From assembly GCF_900604335.1 (NCBI RefSeq), contig NZ_UWOD01000002.1:682001-746000 (forward strand): a stretch of 64,000 nt of DNA. Reading direction: 5' to 3'. Positions within the stretch are counted from its first letter, which is position 1; each line of letters begins with the position of its first letter. The DNA is from Intestinibacillus sp. Marseille-P6563 (GTDB lineage: Bacteria; Bacillota; Clostridia; Oscillospirales; Butyricicoccaceae). Positions 25,494 to 32,876 of this stretch are shown piece after piece. A program made the position numbers and the translations under genes. A model generated the notes under the pieces. It searched no databases, was not told the DNA's origin, and saw only the letters and a program-made list of their open reading frames with translations.

Positions 25494-26393
25494 ATGGCGG
25501 TATTTCGCATTGAGAAAACCCGCGACTACACGGTGATGGCAAACCATCATCTGCGGAACACGGCACTGTCGCTGAAAGCGAAGGGGCTGCTGTCCCTCAT
25601 GCTATCCTTGCCGGAGGATTGGGACTACACCACCAAAGGCCTTGCCCGGATATGCCGGGATGGAGTGGACAGCATTTGTGCTACGGTTCGGGAGCTGGAA
25701 GATGCGGGGTATATTATCCGTGAAAGAGTCCGTAACGCCAACGGGCGGCTCGGCAGCATCGAGTACACGATCCTGGAGCAGCCCAGGCCACCGGAACCTA
25801 AACCGGGAAAACCTGAACGGGAAAATCCAGTTCAGGTAAAACCAGTCTTGGATTCTCCTGTCTTGGGAAAACCTGAACAGGAAAACCCCGCACAATTAAA
25901 TACTAAAGGATCAAGTAACCAAATATCAAATACTGATTCATCAAGTACGGAAGGATCAAATCCTATCCAATCAAGCCCCCAACCCCCCGCAGAGGCCAAA
26001 CGGACCGGACGGGACTGGATGCGGGAGCGAGAGAACTATCGGGAACTGATTTTGGAGAATATCGAGTATGACTATCTATGCCGAGATGACCGGCTGGATC
26101 GGGATATGCTGAATGAGTTGGTGGAGCTCATGGTGGATACCGTCTGTTCCCGCAGGGAGACGATCCGCATTGCCGGGGACGACTATCCGGCGGAGGTGGT
26201 CAAATCCCGGTTCCTGAAGCTGAACAGTTCTCACATCGAGTATGTGTTGGACCGTATGCGGGAGAACACCACCTATGTCCGCAACATCAAGAAATATCTG
26301 CTGGCTGCCCTGTATAACGCCCCGGCCACCATCGACAGCTACTATGCGTCCCTGGTGAACCACGACCTGTACGGCAGCGGAGAAAGGAGGTAA
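25494..26393 (+). CDS. Replication-initiator-like HTH protein (RepA_N/DUF6017 type)
   Basis: 299 residues after GGGAGGTGA. The N-terminal RepA-like winged helix (MAVFRIEKTRDYTVMANHHL, LSLKAKGLLSLMLSLPEDWD) leads to a low-complexity middle rich in Pro, Glu and Ser (residues about 98-160) and a DUF6017 C-terminus (NYRELILENIEYDYL, RIAGDDYPAEVVKSRFLKLN). This gene opens the transfer module of Tn1549-like ICEs and is followed, as usual, by PcfB and VirD4. It probably initiates element replication. Confidence 0.85.
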   Translation: MAVFRIEKTRDYTVMANHHLRNTALSLKAKGLLSLMLSLPEDWDYTTKGLARICRDGVDSICATVRELEDAGYIIRERVRNANGRLGSIEYTILEQPRPPEPKPGKPERENPVQVKPVLDSPVLGKPEQENPAQLNTKGSSNQISNTDSSSTEGSNPIQSSPQPPAEAKRTGRDWMRERENYRELILENIEYDYLCRDDRLDRDMLNELVELMVDTVCSRRETIRIAGDDYPAEVVKSRFLKLNSSHIEYVLDRMRENTTYVRNIKKYLLAALYNAPATIDSYYASLVNHDLYGSGERR

Positions 26394-26399
26394 TCACTC

Positions 26400-26888
26400 A
26401 TGCAGGAAGAAGTCACCCAGCGCACCGTTGCCCTCTGCGTGGAGGCTACAAAGCTCTCCGCCGGGATGCTGCAACAGGCCATGAAAAAAGTGCTGGACGA
26501 GATGCAGAAAGGCGCGACCGGCCACAAGACCAAGCTGCACCACGGAAAACAGACCCTCCGGCAGCTGATGAAGCACAACACCGGCGTTTCCAACATCGAG
26601 ATCACCGACCAGAACATCCGGGCCTTTTCCGCCACCGCCAAGAAGTACGGCATTGACTTTGCTCTGAAAAAGGACACCAGCGGCGAGATACCCCGCTACC
26701 TGGTGTTCTTCAAGGGCCGGGATGCCGACGTTATCACAGCGGCCTTCCGGGAGTTCTCCGCAAAGAACCTGGAGAAAGAGAAAAAGCCCTCCATCCGCAA
26801 GGAACTGGAGCAGGCAAAGCAGCAGGCCAAAGCACAGCACCGCCAGCGGGAGAAGGTCAAGACCAAAGACCGGGGTGTGGAATTATGA
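26400..26888 (+). CDS. PcfB family (DUF3801) conjugation protein
   Basis: 162 residues after AAAGGAGG. MQEEVTQRTVALCVEATKLS, LHHGKQTLRQLMKHNTGVSN and the basic C-terminus (EQAKQQAKAQHRQREK) match DUF3801/PcfB, a relaxosome accessory that links relaxase to the coupling protein. Its stop overlaps the VirD4 start by 4 bp (ATGA), showing coupled translation. Confidence 0.87.
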   Translation: MQEEVTQRTVALCVEATKLSAGMLQQAMKKVLDEMQKGATGHKTKLHHGKQTLRQLMKHNTGVSNIEITDQNIRAFSATAKKYGIDFALKKDTSGEIPRYLVFFKGRDADVITAAFREFSAKNLEKEKKPSIRKELEQAKQQAKAQHRQREKVKTKDRGVEL

Positions 26889-27190
26889 CGGTTGACTGGA
26901 AGAAAAAGCTGCTCCCCAACCTCCCGTATCTGCTGTTCGTGTATCTCTTTGACAAGCTCTGCCAGGCGGTGCGCCTTGCGCCCGGCCTTGACGCCTCTGA
27001 AAAGTTCCTGCATTTGAGCCAGTGCTTTACGGAGGCGTTTTCTTCTGGGCTGCCAAGTCTGCATCCGCTGGACCTGCTGGCGGGCATCGCCGGGGCGGTC
27101 ATCGTCCGGCTGGCGGTGTACGCCAGGAGCAAGAATACAAAGAAATATCGCAAGGGCATTGAGTACGGCAGCGCCCGGTGGAGTGCATAA
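26885..27190 (+). pseudogene. VirD4/TraG coupling protein, N-terminal fragment
   Basis: 101 residues. The N-terminal part of a Tn1549-type coupling ATPase: two membrane segments (LPYLLFVYLFDKL, LLAGIAGAVIVRLAVY) and KYRKGIEYGSARW, the point where the full protein, normally several hundred residues longer, goes on to the Walker A domain. Here it stops three codons later in unrelated DNA. Without the ATPase the product cannot energise transfer. It marks a breakpoint at about 27.18 kb. Confidence 0.85.
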
Positions 27191-27237
27191 TCTTAAGTGT
27201 AAGAGAACTCTACATGGACGCACAGGAGGATATGCAC

Positions 27238-27381
27238 ATGAATGATTACAACAAAATCACAGCCCTTTACTCCCGTCTTTCCGTAGGCGACGAGGACAGG
27301 GACGGCGGCGAGAGCAACAGCATACAGAACCATGATGTAATGTATAGAGGGTGGATTACACCAAAAAACATTACATCATGA
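27238..27381 (+). pseudogene. Serine recombinase 5' fragment
   Basis: ATG 27238 lies eight bases after AGGAGG. The frame reads MNDYNKITALYSRLSVGDED and ESNSIQN, the start of a large serine recombinase including the nucleophile Ser, but departs at 27331 into unrelated DNA. Confidence 0.75.
27331..27380. repeat. 13-bp perfect inverted repeat at the recombinase breakpoint
   Basis: CATGATGTAATGT (27331-27343) and ACATTACATCATG (27368-27380) flank 24 bp. It begins exactly where the recombinase fragment ends. It could be an insertion end, a recombination site or a hairpin. The following 27381-27470 holds only a short open frame (beginning MTDGSFVANEQ) that I do not recognise. Confidence 0.55.
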
Positions 27382-27592
27382 CTGACGGCTCATTTGTGGC
27401 GAATGAACAGACAGTTATGATAAAGGAGGGATGCCTTCAAACCTACCGTAACTGTCAACCACATTCCCACGAAAGATTAACTATTAAAAGTCAACCCCAA
27501 AAATGAATGGTGGTGGTGAAAAGAGATAGTTCAAGAAAGGTATAGCAAAGCAGAGGTCCGTAGGGACCCCGGCGTAGGCTAACAAGATGGAA

Positions 27593-28774
27593 TTAGGCCG
27601 CCAAGCTGCAATAAGGCTGTCTGGATCTTTCCAGGGCAAACAGCAGACGAACTAACTTTTTGGTGGCATGAGAAAGTGCGACATTGTAGTGTTTGCCTTC
27701 ATCTCTTTTCTTAGCAAGGTAAGCAGCAAAGGTTGGGTCCCAGTGACAGACATACTTGGCTGCGTTGTAAAGAGCGTAGCGTAAGTATCGAGAGCCACGC
27801 TTCTCCATGTGGGGATAGCAATTTTTGAGCTGCCCGGACTGGTAAGTAGAAGGCGACATTCCGGCGTAGGCCAATAATTTGTCCGGCGACTCAAACCGAG
27901 AGAAGTCGCCGATTTCAGCAAGAATCATGGCAGCCATACGAAAGCCCATGCCAGGGATAGTTATAATGGGAGACTGTATCTTGTCCATCATTGTCTCAAT
28001 TTCAGCCTCGATTTCAGCGATCTCAGCATCCAATTCACGGATAAGCCGGATGGTATGTTGCAATTCCAGGGATTTGGCAGGCATACAGGACCCAACAGAA
28101 TTCTGAGCAGCGCTCCGGATAGTAACAGCCATATCCCGACCGTAGCGACCTTTGGAGGCGTTTCCCAAAAGGGTTTTGAGCCTTGTCAGGTGTGCCTTGG
28201 CAATCTGTTTGGAACCTGGAAACTCTTCCAGCAGAGCGTAGACAGTCGCCAAATGGAGAGAGGACACCAGCTTCTCCAGTTCAGGGAAGAGAATGCAAAC
28301 CAGTCTGGAAATTGAGCTTTTCAGCTTTGCTCGTTCTTTCACCTTGTCAAAACGGTATCTGGTGAGTGACTTTAGTTCCTCGTTGTGATATGCTGTATTC
28401 GTGTAGGGTTTGAGGCCCACATCGGATAACAGCATAGCAGCAATGGTTCGAGCATCTACACGGTCGGTCTTGGTCTTTCGCAGGCTGAGACTTTTCCGGT
28501 AGAGGTTCGTGCGTAGGGGATTCAAGACATAGGTGGCCAGACCGTTGTCCAGAAGAAACCCAAGAATGTTGTAGCTGTAATGCCCGGTTGCCTCAAGCCC
28601 TACTTTTATTTTGTCCTGCGGTGTAGTACAAGCTCGAATTTTTTCCAGTAGAGCATCAAAACCGTCCATGTTGTTAGGGATAGTAAAAACATCCGCCAGG
28701 ACTTCACCCTCTGAGCTTACAATGAAGCAATCATGCTTGTTTTTTGAGACATCAATGCCAACAGAAACTACCAT
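27593..28774 (-). CDS. IS110-family transposase (copy 1)
   Basis: 393 residues. The N-terminal RuvC-like DEDD domain has VGIDVSKNKHD, VGLEATGHYSYN and LRKTKTDRVDARTIAAML; the C-terminal Transposase_20 domain has ITIPGMGFRMAAMILAEIGD and LLAYAGMSPSTYQSG, with the Ser that forms the covalent DNA link. Family members are guided by an RNA from the element's own flank. The product is the same, residue for residue, as that of copy 2, so at least one transposition was recent. GGAGG precedes ATG 28774. Confidence 0.95.
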   Translation of the reverse strand: MVVSVGIDVSKNKHDCFIVSSEGEVLADVFTIPNNMDGFDALLEKIRACTTPQDKIKVGLEATGHYSYNILGFLLDNGLATYVLNPLRTNLYRKSLSLRKTKTDRVDARTIAAMLLSDVGLKPYTNTAYHNEELKSLTRYRFDKVKERAKLKSSISRLVCILFPELEKLVSSLHLATVYALLEEFPGSKQIAKAHLTRLKTLLGNASKGRYGRDMAVTIRSAAQNSVGSCMPAKSLELQHTIRLIRELDAEIAEIEAEIETMMDKIQSPIITIPGMGFRMAAMILAEIGDFSRFESPDKLLAYAGMSPSTYQSGQLKNCYPHMEKRGSRYLRYALYNAAKYVCHWDPTFAAYLAKKRDEGKHYNVALSHATKKLVRLLFALERSRQPYCSLAA

Positions 28775-29019
28775 AACAAATACCTCCAGAGAAAATATGT
28801 GATGCTGTATCCACAGTACACCTTACTTTTGTAGCCTTGTTCCACATAAACCGTCTGGCGGTATTTAACTGATTAACAAAATTGTAAGGGGCTGTGGTTG
28901 GAACCTTTCGTGAACCATCTTGTGGTAGGAGCCGCCAACCAATCCACAGCATCCCTTACAGTGTAGCACAGCCCTTGGAGAGGGGCTCTAATAACTACTA
29001 CTCTATAATACAAGGAGCC
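28775..29019 (-). ncRNA. Candidate bridge-RNA flank of IS110 copy 1
   Basis: The 245-bp flank upstream of the transposase is conserved in both copies and holds no gene. In IS110-group elements this position encodes the bridge RNA that pairs with target and donor DNA. The role is inferred from position and family only; no loops were matched to target bases. Confidence 0.45.
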
Positions 29020-29023
29020 TTGT

Positions 29024-29374
29024 ATGGAACTGACTTACACCAGATGCGGCGACTATCTCATTCCCGACCTTGTGTTATCGGACACCAAAGAGTACCATAT
29101 CGGGAAATATGGCCGGTTGCGCCGTGCCTACTTAAAAGAACACCGGCCCATTCTGTATGTCGATCTCATTGTCACCGAAAAACTGTTTCCACACTTGGAG
29201 GAAATCGACACATCCTGCCAGGAGCGGCTGGAAATCATTGAAAAAGCCATGATGCAGCAAGAGGGCGTCACAGAAGTCCTGAAAGCTGCCGACCAGATGG
29301 CATGGGTGCGCTCCATGAACTCCATCCACAACAGGGCCGAGGAAATTGTCCTAACTGAGCTGGTCTACTGTTGA
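29024..29374 (+). CDS. tnpV: TnpV-type transposon protein
   Basis: 116 residues. MELTYTRCGDYLIPDLVLS, KYGRLRRAYLKEHRPILY and the C-terminal NSIHNRAEEIVLTELVY match TnpV of Tn4451/4453-type elements and ICEs; the function is unknown. Its ribosome site AAGGAG is part of the IS110 right end, which also has an outward TATAAT, so the insertion may drive the gene. Confidence 0.85.
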   Translation: MELTYTRCGDYLIPDLVLSDTKEYHIGKYGRLRRAYLKEHRPILYVDLIVTEKLFPHLEEIDTSCQERLEIIEKAMMQQEGVTEVLKAADQMAWVRSMNSIHNRAEEIVLTELVYC

Positions 29375-29387
29375 GGGAGGGAACACA

Positions 29388-29660
29388 ATGATTTTGGAAG
29401 CCATGTATAACGGGGCGTTTCATCCCTGTGAAACGGTAGTACCCACGTCCCCGGAATACCGCAAGGCGATCCAAATCTGTGCGGCGTTGATGGAGCAGTT
29501 ATCCCAGCGGCTCAGCAAAGAGGACTATGCTCTGGTGGGGGAACTCCGGGCGCAGAACGCTATCGCCCAGTGCGAGGAAAGCGAGAGCCACTTCAAGTAT
29601 GGCTTTTCAGCGGAGCTGATCATCCAGCAGGAAGCTCATGAACAGCTGCAAAAGAAATAA
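29388..29660 (+). CDS. Small ICE-associated protein (DUF6809-like)
   Basis: 90 residues, 13 bp after tnpV with GAGGGAGG. MYNGAFHPCETVVPTSPEYR and EHLSKEDYALVGELRAQNA-like helical segments recall a family of short proteins that follow tnpV in Clostridia elements. Mostly helical, no catalytic motif. Confidence 0.65.
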   Translation: MILEAMYNGAFHPCETVVPTSPEYRKAIQICAALMEQLSQRLSKEDYALVGELRAQNAIAQCEESESHFKYGFSAELIIQQEAHEQLQKK

Positions 29661-29671
29661 GCGATGGCCAA

Positions 29672-29713
29672 AAAGCCCACGCAGCCGGAAAGAGAACCGG
29701 AGGCGTGGGCTTT
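29672..29713 (+). terminator. Terminator after the tnpV pair
   Basis: AAAGCCCACGC pairs with GCGTGGGCTTT; CCGG/CCGG can pair inside the 20-base loop. It also separates this unit from the leftward toxin gene. Confidence 0.75.
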
Positions 29714-29759
29714 CTGTATGCTATGATTATCGGAATTACCATTCCTAAAGGTGCGCTTT

Positions 29760-30380
29760 TTAACGACCATTCATATTCTTGTCAAGGCTGGTACGATGCT
29801 TGGCCGGATATTCTGTCTTCTCTGTCAGGAGGTGGAGCTGAGCCAGAACACTCGGCTTGTCCAGCTCTGCCGACAGGGAGGATCGTTCTGCCTCTGCCTG
29901 TTGGAGCTGCTGTTCCAAGCCTTGGAAAATCGCAAATACGTCCGGGAAAATCACTTTTGCCCCACGTTTAGCCAAAGCCAGTACACTGCGGGCGTTTTTC
30001 TCTACATCAGCTGCCACACGGCCATCAACCTGAATGGGCTGCTTGTTCTTGTCTATGTATGGAGTGAGATACTTTTCAGTTGCCGGACACATATTTTGAA
30101 TCAGGAACGCCGTGTTTCTGCCAAGAACTGTGCCGAAGCGGATGGTATTGCATCGACCATGTTTCTTGATTTTATCCTGTTCGATGCGCTTATATTTCTC
30201 GTATTTGGACGAAATGGGAACGATCCAGTAAATTTCGGGTATCCGTGCATCAGGAAACGCAAAGAAGCAAGGGCGGCTGTGCGGAACGCCGTCAATAGTA
30301 TCTTTGTTTTGCATCAATTTGTCATCCGGAAAGTCCTGATAATACTCGTTAGATAGAAAATAGAGCTGCGCCCGTGGCAT
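29760..30380 (-). CDS. cptN: Type III toxin, CptN/ToxN-like endoribonuclease
   Basis: 206 residues from ATG 30380, eight bases after AGGAGG. LYFLSNEYYQDF, the HSRPCFFAFPD block, EIYWIVPISSKYEKY, RCNTIRFGTVLGRNTAFLIQN and the C-terminal helical part fit the CptIN branch of ToxN-like toxins: RNases held inactive by tandem RNA repeats of their own antitoxin. Immediately upstream are two such repeats, a terminator and a consensus promoter. The C-terminus is somewhat longer than the fold needs (Gln/Glu-rich tail). Likely roles are element maintenance or phage defence. Confidence 0.85.
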   Translation of the reverse strand: MPRAQLYFLSNEYYQDFPDDKLMQNKDTIDGVPHSRPCFFAFPDARIPEIYWIVPISSKYEKYKRIEQDKIKKHGRCNTIRFGTVLGRNTAFLIQNMCPATEKYLTPYIDKNKQPIQVDGRVAADVEKNARSVLALAKRGAKVIFPDVFAIFQGLEQQLQQAEAERSSLSAELDKPSVLAQLHLLTEKTEYPAKHRTSLDKNMNGR

Positions 30381-30397
30381 CAAGGTGTCCTCCTATA

Positions 30398-30432
30398 CAA
30401 AAGTGACGCCCTGCCTTTCGACAGGGCGTCAC
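30398..30432 (-). terminator. Terminator between antitoxin RNA and toxin
   Basis: GTGACGCCCTG and CAGGGCGTCAC form an 11-bp stem followed on the minus strand by TTTTGT. In type III systems a leaky terminator here sets the antitoxin-to-toxin ratio. Confidence 0.88.
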
Positions 30433-30439
30433 AAACATT

Positions 30440-30534
30440 TGAATCCCGAACATTTGTAAGCCGCATATCGGGGAGCGAACAATATTTGTGATCCTGACCA
30501 TTTATAAGCCGCATATCAGGGAGCGAACAATATT
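30440..30534 (-). ncRNA. cptI: Type III antitoxin RNA: two tandem repeats
   Basis: Repeat 1 (30487-30534, 48 nt) and repeat 2 (30440-30486, 47 nt) both read AATATTGTTCGCTCCC then GATATGCGGCTTA. Their arms covary: CCTGA/TCAGG in repeat 1 and CCCGA/TCGGG in repeat 2, good evidence for a paired RNA. A partial third start (AATGTTTG) follows. Two repeats of about 45 nt are what CptI has. Each repeat would be cut out by the toxin and bind it. Confidence 0.85.
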
Positions 30535-30563
30535 TTATTGGGGGACCTTCCCCTTCTAATAGT

Positions 30564-30592
30564 ATTATACGCGGCGGCGTCATTTATGTCAA
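30564..30592 (-). promoter_or_regulatory. Consensus promoter of the antitoxin RNA
   Basis: On the minus strand TTGACA (30587-30592), 17 bp, TATAAT (30564-30569): a perfect consensus, about 30 bp before repeat 1. It fits the need for excess antitoxin RNA. Confidence 0.92.
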
Positions 30593-30639
30593 TAGCGAAA
30601 GAAAAGTGAAAATCCGCGGCTTTTTGCTGTGTATAGCCT

Positions 30640-31551
30640 TCACACATTTTTGTCAGGTTGTTTTCCCCGGCTTTTGTAGACATTGTACTGGTTCTTGCAC
30701 CGTGGACTGCAAAAGGCGGCGTTGGACCGATTGCCCAGGAACACTTTCTGGCAGTGCTTGCACAGGCGCAGGGGCTGGTCACCGTCCACCAGCATAAAGC
30801 TGAACATCATCTGGATGCCCAGCAGCAGGGAGTGAAAATCCCAGTAAATGGTGGGCTTATCCAGCAGCTCAATGTGGTAGGTGGGGGCAATCCCGCCAAA
30901 TGCGGCCATAGCCTTGCGGTGCAGCCCCCGTTCGTCCTCGCCCATGAAATCATAGTCATTGTAGTAGAAAAAGGCGGTGGTCAGCGTAAAGGCCCAGTCC
31001 TTGAACTGTTGAGCAACCCAGTCGTAGGGTTCCGCATATTCCCGCTGGAAGCTCATGTTTTTCGCCATCGGCTCGTCCATGAAGGTCATGGTCAGGGCAA
31101 TCATCGTCCGGTCACCGGACACATTCCACGTGGATTCTATGCCTTTCTTCACCAAGTCCAGCTGGTCAAAAGGATAAAACAGGGACAGGTATTTGTCTGT
31201 CGCCATGGATTCTTCCTTAATGAAGTGGTTTTTGGGCAGGTATACCGCCTCATAGTCCATAAAGGACGGCGTGGTGGGCAGGGCGGTCATCAGCCCCAGC
31301 AGGCCGTACCGGGTGATAAACTCCATTACCGCCTTTTCCACTTCTGCTTCCGGCTTGCGTCCCATCATCAGCATCCCCACATTCAGCGCATCCAGCACAA
31401 TGTTGGGGACCTCTTTCAGCGGATTGTAGACGTCCGGCTTTGCGCTCTTGCCGGGGGTGATATACCGCTTGCCATCTTCCGCTGTTTTCAGCTCGTAATG
31501 ATCGTACCGCACCCAATGGGAACGGGACTGTTCAAATAAATTTTTCATCAT
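30640..31551 (-). CDS. ICE-associated protein with C-terminal zinc ribbon (DUF6076-like)
   Basis: 303 residues after GGAGAAAGG. No enzyme motif is seen in the long helical N-terminal part (YDHYELKTAEDGKRYITPG, FITRYGLLGLMTALP). The C-terminus has a CxxC...CxxxC finger: LRLCKHCQKVFLGNRSNAAF followed by CSPRCKNQYN, as in CGNR/DUF6076 proteins, which suggests nucleic-acid binding. It lies 31 bp after the sigma-like gene in the same direction and just upstream of the CptIN promoter. Confidence 0.7.
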   Translation of the reverse strand: MMKNLFEQSRSHWVRYDHYELKTAEDGKRYITPGKSAKPDVYNPLKEVPNIVLDALNVGMLMMGRKPEAEVEKAVMEFITRYGLLGLMTALPTTPSFMDYEAVYLPKNHFIKEESMATDKYLSLFYPFDQLDLVKKGIESTWNVSGDRTMIALTMTFMDEPMAKNMSFQREYAEPYDWVAQQFKDWAFTLTTAFFYYNDYDFMGEDERGLHRKAMAAFGGIAPTYHIELLDKPTIYWDFHSLLLGIQMMFSFMLVDGDQPLRLCKHCQKVFLGNRSNAAFCSPRCKNQYNVYKSRGKQPDKNV

Positions 31552-31582
31552 ACACGCCCTTTCTCCTTAATCGTCCCAATTA

Positions 31583-32410
31583 TCAGGGGCGGTTTTTCTT
31601 TTTTCTGCGCTTGGTCTTGTTCTCCCGCCGGATCACGGCGTCCTTACCCTGTTTCCTTGCGATTTTCGAGTATTCCTCCAAAAACTGACGTTCCCGCAAG
31701 GTCAGGCTATGTTCCGGTTTGCCGCACAGATGGTCATACATCTGGCGCTGCAATTTCTTGTGGATGGTCTTTCGCAGCTTGCGGATGTTGCGGTCAGACT
31801 GCCCACGCACAGCGGCAAGCCTGGTGGTGCTGTACAACCGCAAAGAGAGGAAATACAAAACCTCCTTGTGTTCCTCGCTCAGTTCTTCCACCATGCGGGA
31901 AATAAAGGCGTCGGCAGTGAGGTTGTTCATCTCATAGGGGCAGTCAAACAGGATGTCCAGAAAGTTCCCGGCCATCAGCTGCCGGTATGTGGGGTTGTTC
32001 ATCCAGCGGGGAATGAGCTTCGGTTCCGGCACCGCCTGATATTCCAGCGGCACATCCCCACGGAGGTTTTCGTGGTCCCGTTCCCGACGCTCCCGGTTCC
32101 GGTCCAGCTTGTTCCATTCCTCCACCACGGCCCGGAAATCCTTCTCCGTGCGTGCTGCTTCCTCCAGCCGCCGTATGGCCTCGGCCCGCATCTCCCGTTT
32201 GAGCCGTTTATCACTGACCGGGGCAGCTTCTTCCTCGTCCTCCAGCTCTGCTTCATAGTCGATGGGATGCTCGTCCTGCTCCAGCTCACTTTCCAGCTCG
32301 GCCAGACGTTCTTCCGCAAGCGCCTGTTCCAGCGTTTCTTCCGCCCCAGCGTCCCATCCGGTGAAGCCATCCTCGGTATCCAGAAGCTCGTCATCAGACA
32401 GATACGCCAT
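31583..32410 (-). CDS. Sigma-70 region-4-like regulatory protein
   Basis: 275 residues from ATG 32410; GAGGTGGGG precedes it. Acidic N-terminal third (LEQALAEERLAELESELEQ), then a region-4-like helix-turn-helix near residues 200-240 (VLYFLSLRLYSTTRLAAV, RNIRKLRKTIHKKLQRQ) and a very basic tail (KTKRRKKKNRP). Such proteins are frequent in Clostridia elements, where they may act as alternative sigma factors. First gene of a leftward operon with the zinc-ribbon gene. The remaining 32411-32671 has no gene; it is the divergent control region with tnpW. Confidence 0.68.
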   Translation of the reverse strand: MAYLSDDELLDTEDGFTGWDAGAEETLEQALAEERLAELESELEQDEHPIDYEAELEDEEEAAPVSDKRLKREMRAEAIRRLEEAARTEKDFRAVVEEWNKLDRNRERRERDHENLRGDVPLEYQAVPEPKLIPRWMNNPTYRQLMAGNFLDILFDCPYEMNNLTADAFISRMVEELSEEHKEVLYFLSLRLYSTTRLAAVRGQSDRNIRKLRKTIHKKLQRQMYDHLCGKPEHSLTLRERQFLEEYSKIARKQGKDAVIRRENKTKRRKKKNRP

Positions 32411-32671
32411 GACCCCACCTCTTTTCAAAAAAAATTTTGCGATTTTTCAAAAATGGTTCCGTTTTGCACCCCGGATTTCTCCTATTAGTGAAAGAGTAAT
32501 CTAAAAATAAGTTACTTGGGTTACATCGGATCGTTCACGCAGGAGAAAGGGGGCTTTCGCCATGTTCAGGCTTGACACAAAAAAGAAGTAACACAATCGC
32601 AGGTTACAAACAACGGAACTATAACAACAGTATACACCGGATACGCCGAAAGCGCAAGAAAGAGAGGTTCT

Positions 32672-32875
32672 ATGGCAGATAAAAACGCCGTGTTTCTGAC
32701 CCGGCACATTGGTAACACCACCTATAAAGTTCGTATCTACCTCAGCGAAACCGCCGAGGAAACGATGGAAGATAAAATTTTGCGGCTGATCCGCAACGAC
32801 GGGCTGGCAAACCAGCCGGAATGTGGTATAATGGAACTGCCACAAATGAGCCGTCCGTCTGAAAGGAGCGCCTGA
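32672..32875 (+). CDS. tnpW: TnpW-type transposon protein
   Basis: 67 residues. FLTRHIGNTTYKVRIYLSET, EETMEDKILRLIRND and GIMELPQMSRPS match TnpW of the Tn4451 family. It ends one base before the recombinase ATG, the usual tnpW-recombinase order. Function unknown; a helper in excision is possible. Confidence 0.85.
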   Translation: MADKNAVFLTRHIGNTTYKVRIYLSETAEETMEDKILRLIRNDGLANQPECGIMELPQMSRPSERSA

Positions 32876-32876
32876 T

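Larger units (their letters stand above)
27471..29019 (-). mobile_element. IS110-family insertion sequence, copy 1
   Basis: The ends were set by comparison with the second copy: the two match from GAAAGATT at 27471 to AAGGAGCC at 29019, 1549 bp. It lacks terminal inverted repeats and an obvious target duplication, as is usual for IS110. One transposase gene occupies most of it; 245 bp precede the gene and 122 bp follow it. It lies between the recombinase fragment and tnpV. Confidence 0.88.

Noticed and set aside
30658..31539. Plus-strand frame of 293 codons opposite the zinc-ribbon gene
   Set aside because: The minus-strand protein has a proper CxxC finger and ribosome site; the plus frame has neither.
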